Source: Penicillium oxalicum | Lineage: Eukaryota; Ascomycota; Eurotiomycetes; Eurotiales; Aspergillaceae | Direction of reading: 5' to 3' | DNA: 64,000 nt | Assembly (NCBI RefSeq): GCF_001723175.1 | Contig: NC_064654.1 | Coordinates: 2,976,001-3,040,000, forward strand | Notes under the pieces: model-generated | Told to the model about the DNA's origin: nothing | What the model saw: only the letters and a program-made list of their open reading frames with translations | The model's database searches: none | Shown: piece by piece, positions 22,624 to 35,865 of the stretch | How the letters are laid out: every line of letters begins with the position of its first letter | How positions within the stretch are numbered: position 1 is the first letter of the stretch | Made by a program: the position numbers and the translations under genes

Positions 22624-24526
22624 CTAGGCAAAGTTGGATCGTCGACGTCGCCCGCGTGAACTCCCAATCGGACGTTGGGCGAGAACTTGTCGTAGAATCG
22701 GATCATCTTTATTTTTGTCCACGTGATGGACTCGGACGTGCCTATCGGATTTGTCTCGTTAGCAGTTGGTTCGATGGCGACACATGGCATGGGCAGAGCG
22801 GCAGCTCGTATGACTGATGGACTCACCGTTGAAGATTATCCGGACGGGGGTACTTGTGTTGCTGATCCGGACAAAACGGACAGACGTAGCCAGGTGAGTT
22901 ATGCACCAGCCCGTGTCTCATCATCTCGTTCTTTCGTTTAAAACCTTTCCCACCAAATCCACGGGGACATCCTTCGACGGGACAAAAGTGCGGTCGATCT
23001 TGAGAGTGTACATTGGCGTGCGAGCTGAAAGTGGTGAAGGGTTTCCCGTCAGAACCAAGGGGATGACATTTCCAGTGGACAATGGGGACCTTGGAGCGCG
23101 ATGAAGCGCCCGGTCAAGAGCGTGGGACTTACTTGAGGAGATATTGGGTTTGAAAGGGTGCCGCGGTGCAGCCGGGGTGCGTGCATTTGTAACCCCCGGG
23201 GGCCCCGGCCCCGGCCCCGGCCTGCGTTGCGGCCGAAGGTATAGACGCTTGCTCAAGAGCACCAGGCGTATTGGCAATCGGCTCCGTCGGGGTAGGGTAG
23301 CCGGTCAATGGGCTCTTGGCCGTCATGGGAGAGGTGTCAAACGGGGTCATGGGGTTGTTTGGCGTGTCAGCAGCCGACGGCGCGGGAAATGGCGGACCTG
23401 AGGGTGGGGGAAGACTACGCCACAGAGCAGAGGTGGGCTGCGAGGCGGGAGAAGGGTGATTGGAGGCGTCTTTGATGCTGATCGGGGAGAGATGTGAATA
23501 AGGACTAGGTGCATTTGACGAGGATAGAAAATGTCGTGAGAGGGATCGGTCATGGGGTGAGTCGGCCGATATTGCGGAATTGGGACAGGACGAGTAGGGG
23601 ATTTTCAGTCGAGTGGAAGAGAACTCGCCGGGTGACAGATTCCCGAGCGCCGATTGAATGGAGGGTAGCATATTGCCCCGAGCATTGCACGTGGCGGAGT
23701 CTGGAGAGGCGCCTGCAGTGGAGGACGGTGGGGAGAGCGATTGAATCCCTGGCAGTGATACCGGAGGGCCCAGCCCGGGGGATCCTTTTGATCGATAGGA
23801 CGTGTTGTGCATAGGCGGGAAGTTGGTGATGGACTGCAGACGGGGACGCTGTCGGGGCGATACCATGTCCGGCTTGACGTCCACTTGCGGCAGTATTTGC
23901 GGCAGCGCGGTGGGTGAGGAGCTCGCGTGTGGTGGTGGTGGTGGTGGTGGTGATGAGGAGGAGGACGGTGATGAGGACGATGAGGACGATGTCTGCCGGT
24001 CCAAGTCCCGGGGAAAGAGTAGTTGCGGGACCTCGTGCATCAAATTGGAGAAATCCGGTGTCCGTTGAACCTTCTGATTCCCCCGATGCCTATGATCAGT
24101 CGCTTTGACTCTTTCCCCTGGGCACGTCTGCTCGTCGTGAAACCATTTCCTTTCCAACTGGTCTCCCGCTCCGAGCCCCAATTCCGTCACCGAAAAGCTC
24201 GCGGCCTCCCGCTTTGATAATGACCAGCTCGTAGGGACAAATGCTGGGTTAGAAGCTAGAGCTGCAACTTCGGGGTTGTTTGGCCCTAGATGCCTCATCA
24301 GCTCCGCGTCGCCGTGGTGGGTTTGGATGAGTGTTTCAGGCTGGTGCAGCTTACGGGAACGGTCGAGCGTTCCCTGAGAATCTTCGACATGGAATTTGCT
24401 CCCCGATTGGGGCAGATCCGTCACAAAAGGTGGATCGGGCTCGTACGAGGGGCCATATTTGGGAATCACGTTTTCGAGTGGCGGAGACCGTCCCGCGGCG
24501 TCCGGGTCGAAGTTTTCGGACATCAT
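22624..24526 (-). CDS. C2H2 zinc-finger transcription factor, three exons (569 aa)
   Basis: Exons 24526-23133, 23024-22827 and 22741-22624; introns of 108 and 85 nt with GTAAGT and GTGAGT donors. The first two fingers only become complete after splicing. Finger 1 is C448/C453/H467/H471, finger 2 C479/C484/H502/H506 (with the insert RGFGGKGFKRKNE), finger 3 C513/C516/H532/H536. The phrase YPRPDNLQRHVRVHH and the downstream VDKNKDDPILRQVLAQR are features I associate with a conserved fungal C2H2 group; I cannot give a gene name. A basic GRRRRS tail ends the protein. Residues 1-440 are disordered, with Ser and Pro homopolymer stretches at about 205-220 encoded by a TCn/CCn repeat. The chosen ATG (24526) is the first in frame; an upstream exon ending in a TTTCATAG acceptor is possible. 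It is preceded by an unusually long gene-free region. Confidence 0.9.
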
Positions 24527-27500
24527 CTCAATCCGACGGAACGCATAGGACACATCCAGTCCCTCGCTGATCAAAATTCCGGGAGGAGATGCGCTGTCGG
24601 CGAACTGGGGACGGGTGGACGGCAAGTTCTATGAAACCGATCGACCGTCGTAGCACGCGCGGCGCGCTAGGTTGAGCGGAAGTATGAACCCTTGGGACAA
24701 CCAGGAACTAACATGGCCAAATGAGATTGTTAGCCAAATCCCCACTCACGGAGCAGATGGGCACTAGTGGCACCCTTCGTTGGGCTTAGGTCCAGGTGCC
24801 ATTGAACAAATTGACAAGCGTCCCCTCGTCGCATTCACTCGACCAAGCACAAAAAGGCACGAACCCACGGGTTTAATGGGGGGAGGTCCTCTCCTCACGA
24901 GGTTCTGCACGGGTTCGGGATCTTCACTTGGGCGGACACGCCAGAAGCCCAACCACAGAGGCTCTCTCCACCGAAAGACCAGCTGGAGATCCGCGAGCTT
25001 CTACCGACCGGGAAGGCAAGAGATGGGATAGCCGTGCGGTGAAATTCAACCCAGATCAGGCATGCCTCGATGACCCGGCGACGCCCAAGGATCGCAACAG
25101 AATGCCATCGATGGAAGATTGCACGGTGAATGGAGGCGGGGATCACTCCAGAAAAAAGAGGAATTGACGTCGAGGACCCAAGAAGAACCCGAGAGCCCGC
25201 AACGAGGACAAAGCGTAAGAGAGAAACTTACCCGAAGGACCGGTTGGCAGGTTGGCAGGTGTGGGCGGGATCCAGAAAGAGGGGGGGGGCGACACGGCGA
25301 CACGAGGGCGAGCACGGATGATGGATGAGATGGATCACGGATTTCGCGGGGATTGTTGGGGGCGGAAATGAGGCTCAGTGGAACCACCCATTCATCAACG
25401 CCATTTGCAAAAAAAAAGAAAAGAAAAAAAAAAGAAGAAAAGTCACTTGGAGGGGGGAAGCAAAGGAAAGTTGGACAAAGGAGGGCCAGTCGGTGGAAAA
25501 AGAAGCAACGAGAAGAGCAGAACGGTCGAAGAGCCTCGCTATCTGGATCGCGCTCGCGCATACACCCTCTTTTTCTCTTTTTGCTTCTTGCCGTATCACG
25601 TAGTCCCAGCAAACCCACACAGGTCGTTTCTTGTTTTCCTTGTCTCGTTGCGCTTTGCAGGTCGGTCAAAAGGGGACCCGGAAAGAGGGGAAGGGTAAAA
25701 TCACACGCCCCGTGTGATGAGACAGAAAATGCTGCAGACTGAAAGGTCTAGAGGCGGAACCTGCGTACGGGAGAGATGAAGAGCATCCAGACAGGAGGCC
25801 GTCCGCAATGAAGACAAAGAGGAAAGGGGAAAAAAAGGAAGAAAGAAAAGAGTCGAGTTCACGACGAGATTCGACCTTGGTCTATCATTTTACTCCAGGA
25901 TTCGAGACGTGTTGGAGTAAGGCCTGGGCAATACAGCCTGTACAACTCACGGCAGAGTCATCCTATAATTCGGAGTTTCGGACTTTGGGGAGGAGGAGGA
26001 GGGCGATGATGATGATTTCGGGGATGACTATGCTGATTTTTAATCATTATTTGAGCATGACCTTTCTCAGGAGGATTTGATTGAATGGGATTATTGCGCT
26101 TTTTTTTTTCTTTTTCATGGCTCGTTCGAGTACATGATTCCTGATTCTTTCTGGGTCATTTCCGATTTATGTGAATTGTTTTCTGGATGGGTGATGGGGC
26201 CTGCGTGGCAGAAGGGTGGGGTTGCCTCTGACTGGACGAGGAAAGTTGGAGCAATTCGAGTCAAGAGCCGCCTTTTTTTTGGATTTTGATTTTGGTTTCT
26301 TTCCTTTGGAGGGGCACGAGGCCACGAGGACTCGACACTGCACATTGGACCCTCTCCCTCCCCGGAGACCGCCAAGTCGAGACGAGTCCTTCCAGTCGCC
26401 AATCTGCTCATGGCCTCGAAGCTTCTCTCTCCCCTCTATCTTCCTCTCTTTGAGTTCTGAGAATACAAGGGTCTCTCAAAAAACGGGTTGAAAACCTCCA
26501 TGTTCACAAACTTCAACCTGGTCCCGAAGGTTCCTATGTAAGAGGTGGGTGGTGGGGCTGGCGTGGTGGGGCTGGTTCTGGGCACGGGCCGACCGAGCAA
26601 CAACACTGCAAGTTGCAAGAATGTCACTGAGGCCACACGGAAGGTTGCGCAAATAACACTCATCCGCAACCATCACCCCCATCATCAATTATACCCACGA
26701 GGTCTCGACATCAGAAAAATCAACTCGCAGACAATCCTGGGATCAGGCGTAGGCTCCAAACTACAGCACTGGTGATCCAGTACAATGCGCACATGGTTCT
26801 GTCGCCCGGGAGGGCCTTTCGACCGCCAGACCTAGGCCATGGAAAAAAAGTAAAAATAAGAAAAATAAAAATAAAAATAAAAGCACCGGGTTTCAATGGT
26901 CCCCCGGTCCATTGAGGACTGGCACCGAGGTCCTACAGTCCATCAATGTACACATCCTGTCAATGGACAGATACGGTGCAAGACGCTCGTGAACAAACCA
27001 CATTCATGGGGTTGCAAAAGACACTAGACGGTCATGCCGTGGTCCAGGCATACTGAGTACACTCTGTGAGGAGAGCAGATTCTCCCTTGAACAATGGATG
27101 AGAGAATGAGAGAGCCCCGCCCTCTCCATCTCAACTCTAGCATCCGTCCTGTCAGGGACTCTTCTGATTCCACGGGGACTCGGGGAGTAAAGCCAGCCTA
27201 GATTGAGGCTCTGGACGGTGGGCCTGGTTCCGAGGCTCAGTCTTTGGGTCTCAATTTAAAACCAAACGGTATCTGTACCACCTATCCAGTCCCGAACAGG
27301 TGCCGAGCGGCGGGAGCCGTACCTCGTTGCCTACGATGGGATGGTTCCCAGAAGACAGCCTGAAGCATCATAAACTATCGTTTCCTTTGCTGATCCCATC
27401 ACCTGGAACGGACGAGGTCAGCCGCACGACGGCAGACGCCAAGAGCTTCACAAAGGCAAAAAGTGATTGAGGTGTAGGAAGCCCCAAATGGGCTCTTCCC

Positions 27501-30500
27501 CCCGGGCATCCCAGGCAAGGAAAGCAAAAAAAAAAAAAAAAAAGTGGAAATCCTCTGGCCTTTTGGGGGTGAAATCGATGGAAGCGATGGGGAATTAACC
27601 AGAAAGAGGAAAGGAAGCCAGAAGGGTAAAAATAAGAAGGAAAAAAAAGAAAAGAAATTTAAGTTCGAAAGAGGAAAAAAAAAAGGAGCGGCTCTCCGTC
27701 CCATTTGCGTCACCGACTCCATCATCTAGGGGCTGGATGATCGGGCCAACAATTGAGCCCCATCCTTCATGCAATGAATCGGTCTGCGTTGTGCAGGGCG
27801 CGCACGGCTTCGGCCTTGACCTTGACGACTCCAGGGCGTTTCTCCGCGGCTCCGTGCAATAGGCACGGAGCGCAGGCATCCCACCACGCGGAAGGATGCA
27901 GAAAGACGTTCCACGCTCGACAGGAGGCTGTTCAGTTTCTATGGACTGTGAAAAATACTCCCTCCAGGTTGCCTGCTTTTGTTCTGATGAGGCGAAGTGG
28001 AGCCAGACATCTACTGCGTGAATGAAATGCTAACCACTCGGCTCTCTGTACATGCTGTATCGGTGGATCGTGGAAACTCAAGGGGAGGCTCTTGACGATG
28101 CCTTGATTGCGAGAGTGGTACTACAGGTACACCGCTCTTACCACGTCAAGACCGCTTCCGAGTGGATGGAGATGGATTGCTCCCCTCTCTCGTGTCTCGT
28201 CTCTTTGTCTCGATGGAGGTGGATGGCGATCTCAACACCTCGGAGGATTTCACGAGCAAGTTCAAGGGGTGGTTACACCTTCGCTCCGATTTTTGTCGTT
28301 GAATCCCTCGGCCGATTGGACACAAGTCCCCCCCAGGACATCACACAATCCCTTTTTGCCTCTTCCGAGACATTTCACTTCAGGGAGGGTATTGTGTTCG
28401 ACCTTTCCACCGTCTATGATACCCTTTTGGTCGCTCCTTGTTTTTTGGTCTCTCTCTCTCCCTCTTCTGTGACTCGCTTCTCCCTTTCTGGGCCAGTCTG
28501 TCCTGCTAGGCTCCTCCATTTTTGATGCTCCGATGTTTGCAGAGGCTTGTCGCATTCGCATAGGAGCCCACCGCCAAGGACCAATCGGCATGAAGATTTC
28601 CGTACGTGTTCCATGACCGGGCCCCATCGCTCGGTGTCACCTACCGGGAGTGAGGAGAGCTTGAGTCGGGGAGTGTTTGACCGTTGGGCCTTCACCCCGG
28701 GCTGGTGGGAGTGGGACATGGACGATCATCGGACTCGAGGATCTTCGTTTGCAGCAGCACAGTGCTGTAATGACGATCTGATGAGAGCCACAGCGTCAAT
28801 TTGCACTTTGTCACTTGTCCTGGACTGATACCAACCTACGTGCCGCCTGGTAAAGAGGAGTCAGCAAAAACATCGAAACCGCAACAATGCAAGTAATCTG
28901 TAGTCATGGACGGGAGCGAGACATGGTTCCTCTTTGGCCATCTGCTGCCCGTTCGACTTTGGAGGCTCCTTTGCGTGGAGGTCGCGCCTCCCGCCAGTTG
29001 TCCCCACTTTTGTCTCGTCGTGGAGGACTATTGTAACGAGTTAATAACAAATTCAACTCATGCATGAACAAAGCTCTGCATTTTCTTGACCATGATTCAG
29101 GCCTTGTGGCTTTGCACTGATACTTTGCATGAACCATGACAATGGATCCCGGAACCGATGGTCGCGGGAGAAGAATCAACTCGCTGACTTGTCCATGAAC
29201 AGACTGCCATTTGATCAGGGTAACATGACCTCATCCTGCCCTTCACCTCTTTCCTTCCTCATCTCCTCCTCTTTCATATCAATTATAGCACGGTAACCTA
29301 CAGGGCCACCTGCAAAGTCCAGAGAGGGTATGATTTTATCCAACGGGGAATGATACAGTACAACAGTATCCTTCAGATCCTACAATCAGAACGTGTCCAT
29401 TGGTCATCCGGTACTGTAGACAATACAGTACGTTACAAACTCACAATTCGCCGCATCCCCCCAAACTTCCAGTCGCTTGTTCGGGGACTAGTCCAAACTA
29501 GGGATCTTGCACGACTCTTCGACCCCCAGGGGATCTCCTCCAGCCACAGTTTCGGACCGCCTTTTTTTTGGAGGCCAGAACGGACCATTCACAAGTCATG
29601 ATTCCACTTGATCACCATCGTATACACTGCCTGGAGCTTGGATATTGGAAAATGACCCCAATAATGAGAAACTCAAGCCCAGTTCAGTCCCAATGGTCTG
29701 AGCATGTCCATTCAAAGTGATCCCTCAATTATCTGATTTTGGAACTGAACCTGCTGGGAGTCTCGATTCATCTGTCAGGTGGACGAGAACCTAATGTTTG
29801 GACTTGGTTTGGCCTTTCCTTATTATGTTTTTCTTTTTTTTTTCTTGATTTTTCTAAATTTTCCTTTTCCCCTTCCCTTTTGATCCTTGCGAGACTCCAG
29901 TCTGAACGTTATCAGTTCTCGTTGCACCGATAGTAACCAAGATCGGAGGGTCGATCTTCTCAATCAAGCTTGTTCCACACTCTGTACCCCTGCAACCCCC
30001 CCCTACATCTAGTCCTACTGCAGTCCTAGTTCTACATCCCATATCGGTCTTTTTCCGAGGGGATCATCTCGTAGATGCGAGTGGCTCCGTCATGGACACC
30101 TCGAGGGGTTCTAGCGGATCTTTTCCAAGTCTTCATCAGATGGTATGGACAACACTGGGCGATGAGTCCTCTCCTCTTCTGGACGGCAAAATCTTGCGGC
30201 CGTGTCCAAGAAAGAAAAAAGAAAGGAATCCTGGGTGGGATTTTCATGGACAAGGAGTCGAATGGTCTGTGCATTGCACTCTTCGGGACTAGTTTGATCT
30301 GGTCTCACTGACACACGTGAATCCTCTGGACCGTCCACTATCCAGTACCTGAGTCGGGGACAGTGGGACTAGTTACTGCAGGGGAGGACTAAGTACATAG
30401 GTACATTATACTACTGTAGCTCGCAAACTTTCCCACTGCATGTGGTCTTACTGTACTCGCTAGTCCTGTGCACTTTGTCGTCAAGGATCGTCATTCAGAT

Positions 30501-31990
30501 GCAGCCCGTCCCACATTCACTACTACCTACTCCTCCCGAAGAGCCACTACTGCATCCTACCGTAGTATATCCGAGAGGATCCCTCTCGTCATTTCCAACT
30601 TGTGATCGACACACTAAAGGGACGGGGGGAGAGAAGAGCTCAGTCAGCAAGGCGGGCGCAGGGATAGATAGGTACATTGGCGCAGAACATTTCGGACCAA
30701 CCTCACCACATGAGTCCCTTTAGGAATAGGTACTGAAGTAAAGTATAGTATGGATTATACCACCATTTGGGATTGTTCCGAAGCTCCATCCATTGGACTG
30801 AATTTTACATATCGTGGGGCGCTGATCTCACTTTCATTTCCTATGAGCTCCCACTTACTGATGGATGGATGGCCTCCTCCACTTTCTCATGTTGCGTCCA
30901 TAGGGCTCGGCGGGCTGGACCTCCGAATATCCAACAAACTCATGTATACAGATCCAAGGAAGAAACTCTATCCTGTCATATGTACTCATTCGTAGCTCCA
31001 GCTCGGTCGGGTCGTCCCACCTTCGAATGGAATCCCTTCCCCCCCCCCCGCCTCGTGGACGTTCCTCCATCCAGCTTTGAGGGATGACTTCCAGAAAGGT
31101 AACGAGGCGGCCCGCGCCGCGATCATTTTGCACCACGTATAGATGTCCCCTTTTCTCTCTCTCTTTCTACCAGAGTAAACTCCGACGGACAGCCGCGGGA
31201 TGCAAACTACAACCGGAGTACTATACGCATCTAGTCGACCCTACCGATGGTCCACGCCCAAAAGATAAGGTTGTGAGACGGGACGAGACCTACGACTCAG
31301 TTTCTCATCGTCCATCAACATGGACTGTACCAATAGACAGTGGAAGTGCCAGTACTTAGTAGGTATACTAGTCCTTTTAGGGTGTGCTTTGACTCTTGAT
31401 GCGGGTGATAGTACACTATGTGGCAGCAGCTTGCGTGGCACTCGATCCCGAAGACAGGGTCAGAACTTAGAAGTCGGTTGGAATATCAAATGTACTGGGC
31501 TCCCAAAGTTTTTGTTTTTTCCTCTCCCAGGCAACCCTTGATGGAAATGGATCAGGGTAGCAGTCCACTTTCAATTGAACCTCGGGGGACTTTTTCTCAA
31601 TTCATGCTCGGTGTAGGTAATACATGCCTGGTGTCTAGGCAGCGAGGCATCACAACTCGAACTCACAGATTTAGAGGTATATATTTCGACGTACCTACGA
31701 ATCTACGTACTACCTTACCTATCCATCCCCTGACTGGAGGTGGTGCTCTCTAGAATACACACTACAACCTGCACACTTAATACCCAAACTCATCCATCTC
31801 ATCCTATCCTAGATTAAACCTTGCCACTAGAGAGGATAAGGGCGGATATTCGTTCTCCCACTTGACATTTAGCCCCGTCGGACCATATCCAAAAGAGCTA
31901 CCCCCCAAAAGAAGAAACACAAAAACGGGGTTAAAAAAGAAAAAAACACAAGAAAAAAAAACTCGGAAATCATCCTTGTCCGGGTGTACA

Positions 31991-32009
31991 GGGGGGGGGG
32001 GGGGGGGGG
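31991..32009. repeat. Poly-G run (19 G)
   Basis: Nineteen consecutive G on the plus strand, followed by A and GGG. It lies in non-coding DNA. Confidence 0.9.
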
Positions 32010-32772
32010 AGGGCCATCGGCGAGTGTTGGATGATCACTGTCACGGCAAGGCAAGCATCCGCTCCGGAGAAAGGATGCGCGTCCAGCGGTCATGCTATTG
32101 TGGATTCCCTTCTTTTACCCGAAAGAGTAACGGTGGTCCAATTTCTAACGGCCTTGTATCAGCCTCACTTCGGCTGTCATTGATATCTTGACCAAGGCAG
32201 CAAGAAGGAGGGGGTCTAAGGATAGGAGGTACAGAAGTGGTTCTTAGTGGGGACTCGGTACTAGATAGGTAGTAGGCCACTGAGATTGTGGATTTGTGGA
32301 TTTGTGGAGGGGGGAGAATGTGGGATGTGGGTGAAGTGCTCAGGTGGAGGGACCATCCACATAAGACAAGGCTAGTGGACATTGGAGATAAACACTAAAA
32401 CGGTGAAGAGTTGTATGAGTACACATTCCATACATAATCCTACTGCCGTCAACCTCCAAGGAGACTAGTGCAGTGATCCAGTCGGCAAACTCGGCCCTCA
32501 GGATAGATGTGGTTCTGTCCACGTATGCGGTGCATGTGCTGCTCGCCGCTCCTTCGTGGGAGCCGCAGGGCCAAAGCTTACGGTAGCCTCATTCCTTCGC
32601 CCCTCTTTTCGGGCCCTTTTTCTGGGCCCGTGAATCAATGCTGAAAAGGGGAAAAGGAAGAAGAGAGACGGGGCAAAGGCGAGGAACACTACAAGCTTCC
32701 TCTTTCCAATCGTGAGAAATGAATGAGAAGATCCGTCCTCGACGAAATAGACGGCGATAGGGTAGATTAGGA

Positions 32773-32785
32773 GGGGGGGGGGGGG
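32773..32785. repeat. Poly-G run (13 G)
   Basis: Thirteen consecutive G on the plus strand, 0.76 kb after the 19-G run. Confidence 0.88.
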
Positions 32786-33042
32786 CAAAGAGCGAGACGA
32801 TGGTACGACTTCACAAGAGGATCAGGTAACCCAGGTCATGTCACTCTAAGTGGAACTTGGGGACTATCAGGTACAAGATACACTTGAAAATGTATAGTTT
32901 TGATCTTGTACGGGCTGCCGAGTTCTGAGACCGAACAGTGCAGACCACCATCTGTATTAATCACAACTGCAGCATGAGGGCGCAACGCGCAGGTGGCCAT
33001 CCCATCATACTCCCGCTTTTCAACCATCTGAACGCCAGGCAG

Positions 33043-33061
33043 CCCCCCCCCCCCCCCCCCC
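33043..33061. repeat. Poly-C run (19 C)
   Basis: Nineteen consecutive C on the plus strand, in the opposite orientation to the two G runs just upstream. Confidence 0.9.
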
Positions 33062-35124
33062 GTGGCTCTCGATGATCGTCGCTCTTGCACAAGGGCGGGA
33101 TCAATCAACGGCTCAATGCTTGAGCCAAGGGGAGTCTCGACTCTTCAAGCTGCGCAATGCACCGCGTGATGGCCATGAATGGGCAAGGGTGTGCAAGCGC
33201 GTTTTCCATTCTTTCTGCTCCTCCTCTACTCCTTCCACGTATTTCTCCCTCCCAATCCGAGGTGCAAAGACTGTGTGAATGAAGCAGGCATTTGTCAACG
33301 AGCAAAGCAAGATCCGGTTTAGTGCTGACCCGGTGCCCCCCTCCGCCGCTTAAGTGGAAAGAGAAATCAGGGCTTCGGAAAACCACCTCCGGAAGATCGC
33401 CAAAGGGGAAAATGAACGATCCTGAATCCACTCAGGGTAGCGACACCAGAGGGTGAACCTGAGAGGCTGAAAAAGAGAGCAAGAATCAATGTGACATACC
33501 CCCACGATTCCACGCTATCGTCCCCTGATGCCGAGGCTGCGCGGTATTAAGAGACATCTCCATGGCCAGGGAAGTGGGGCGGAGAATGGGGGAGGAAGCT
33601 CGCTAATTTAGTGCGACACTTCCAGTTCCGGATGGGACCTGCGAGTCTGCGACAGTTGAAGCAGAAACGTCGGGATATCATCCCAAGTGGTCCCTGAAGA
33701 AAAGCGGGAGGAAGACCGCATTCACAACGTGTTTGGTGCTTTTGTCGCAAAAGGAGCGATAAGACGTGTGACGGTGCGTCGCCCGTCTCGATTCCCGTCC
33801 TTGCAACGCCACGTCGGATATGCGGTTTCATTTAACGCCCGAATTGCGTATACCTCCGAAGAAACGTATTTCCACACTGGTTGACAGCAGAGATGCGTGA
33901 GACTCGAGCGGCTCTCCCGCAAAGACTATGCTTATTTATGGTGTTGATCCGAAACATCCAACCCCGTCGCGACTCGTCGTCACTCGATGCAGTGCCGGTA
34001 GCGCTCAGACGGTTCAGATCCTTGCCATAGTCATTCTTGCGAAACGAGGCCGGCGCTACCGGTATAGAGTTCGTCCTAAAAAGGCGTCAAATCACTTGGT
34101 GGAGTGCCGTGTATAGATTGTGATCTGTACAATGCAATGCAGTATGCTTTACTTGAAACCGCATCTTTGACTTCATCGGCGGTTCTGTAAAGACAGAACC
34201 AGGAACAGTCACGTCATATTGCCTAGAAAGGCAACCCCCCGAGAGAACACCCCTTGAGCATCTTTTCGCATGGATGGGGATATGGAAAGTCCAGAGTCGG
34301 TTGCGCCGGGTACTTGTCGCCGCTGTGTCTACTTGTTTTTCCCTTTCCACAGTCGACCGGACAGGGTCTGGCCAACTGACGGTTGCTCATTCTACTGTAT
34401 CATTGTCTACCTTATACACTATTCTGTCATGCTTATTCAAAGTCACCTAGGATATCAGGTTAACCGCAGACGGCAAACGCCGGCTAAATGTATGGATCAG
34501 GATTGGTTAGGTTGCACTTGCGGCTCACTACGAACAGGAGGTAGGGGCCGGGGGCTTTAGAGAAGATGACATATGATGCTGGTCAGTCTAGGCTGCCGTC
34601 ATAAATTCCATCTTTCATGGAATCCACTGCAGCATCCTGGCAAAAAACCCCCCAAGAGCCGCAGTGTCACTACTGAAGCAAGGGTGTGCAAAAGCCTAGA
34701 GGCCCATCCAGCCTCAGCCTTTCCAGGTATTGTAAGAAAAAATTGCTAAAACGGTCCCTCTTAGAAGCTCCGGAGCTATCATGGCAGCGCGCCGATTCGA
34801 GACGATGCATAAATGCACAGGACTCCAACCATTTTTGACTACCTATACATTCTTACACTTATCCATTTGGAAGTGGCTTGGACGGATATCATTTTAGGCC
34901 ACTCGCATTATGGACCACACCATGCATATTAATGTCATTTGCCTCAGGAAGGATCGAGTGTGGTCATCTATTCCTGTATTTTCCAACCAGCCAAGGTAGA
35001 GAGAACCAGGCGATTCCAGCAGTATAGAGACGAGCATGTAGCCACGTACAGAAGGTTGCACCTAGGCTGAACACCCATCTGAACCATCTACATATTTACT
35101 CTGCTCCTCTACTGCTAGCCAGAC

Positions 35125-35556
35125 TCACGATTCATCTGCCTGTACCCTGCACTTGCCCGCGTGGACCAGATGTGAGCCTGACGGGCTAGGTTGCAGCATT
35201 ATTTTAGAGACTGCCGACGATGGGTAGTATTCGATGCTGACCACACATGAACAATCATCTACATTTGGCCTAGTCGATTCATCCCTGTCATAGGCAGCAT
35301 TCATTCTGCGATCCATCATCGAATCCTTCTGGTTCTTGATGTCACGAAGGCTCGAATCTCTTGAGGAAAATAACAAGGCTTCCAATGTGAAACTCGTCTT
35401 TGCGCATTTTCCGATCTTGAGGACGGCTGACGCTTTGCATTGGTACCTATTCGTATCTAGCCCTAAAGCTACCCGTTCAAATCCCGTGATCGCCGCTATG
35501 AATGTATCAAAATACTGGCCCAGCTGAGACTGGAACTTATGACGCTCCGACCTCAT
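35125..35556 (-). CDS. Candidate hypothetical protein (143 aa)
   Basis: An ATG-started frame whose first 75 residues look like a folded helical segment (FDTFIAAITGFERVALGL, AVLKIGKCAKTSFTLEALL). A polar stretch with DDCSC and a Ser-rich end follows. The helical half resembles C-terminal regions seen in fungal regulators, but that is an impression only; no DNA-binding motif is present. It lies 310 bp from the dUTPase start in divergent orientation. It could be a real small gene, a last exon, or a relic. Confidence 0.33.
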   Translation of the reverse strand: MRSERHKFQSQLGQYFDTFIAAITGFERVALGLDTNRYQCKASAVLKIGKCAKTSFTLEALLFSSRDSSLRDIKNQKDSMMDRRMNAAYDRDESTRPNVDDCSCVVSIEYYPSSAVSKIMLQPSPSGSHLVHAGKCRVQADES

Positions 35557-35865
35557 GGGAGAGCATCGCAAATGACTTACTCAGCAATTGGTTTGTCTTC
35601 TTCAAGTCGTTCACCCAGTCAGGTGACAGCGAGACCCGCGAGAACACGAGACGCGAACCGCGTCTCAAGCGGTGAAGCACGCGCAAGGAGAAATAGCTCG
35701 TGCAGGACCTCACCGCAAAAACTGCCGAGTCCAATTTCTCGAGAACGACCTAACAACACCAGAGCAATTTCTCAGTTTGTCAATTGCACTCTGGAGTGAA
35801 CCTGCACATTTGGTTGTACACCTTTTCTCATCCTCCCGCAACTCTCTTTCCAAATCATCCCGGCA

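Larger units (their letters stand above)
24527..35124. other. Gene-poor region of about 10.6 kb
   Basis: The first 1.2 kb (to about 25,700) is probably promoter and leader of the minus-strand C2H2 gene; it is CT-rich on that strand. From there to 35.1 kb I find only short frames without protein-like composition on either strand. Notable sequence: A-rich repeats (26,845-26,882, 27,524-27,545), many short palindromes of the TACTGTA/TACAGTA type near 29,350-30,560, long G and C runs at 31,991, 32,773 and 33,043. There are no tRNA genes by eye (no paired A and B boxes). A long non-coding RNA or remote regulatory DNA cannot be excluded. Confidence 0.5.

Noticed and set aside
25046..25669. Minus-strand open frame of about 200 codons
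   Set aside because: Composition is Phe/Ser/Pro/Arg-rich from CT tracts; it fits the leader of the minus-strand C2H2 gene.
31320..31541. Short frame with signal-peptide-like start (QYLVGILVLLGCALTLDA)
   Set aside because: Only 73 residues, one apolar stretch, and no supporting neighbour, splice site or cysteine pattern strong enough to call a secreted protein.
35440..35490. Possible tRNA B-box (GTTCAAATC)
   Set aside because: The T-arm stem does not pair and no A-box lies at the right distance upstream.
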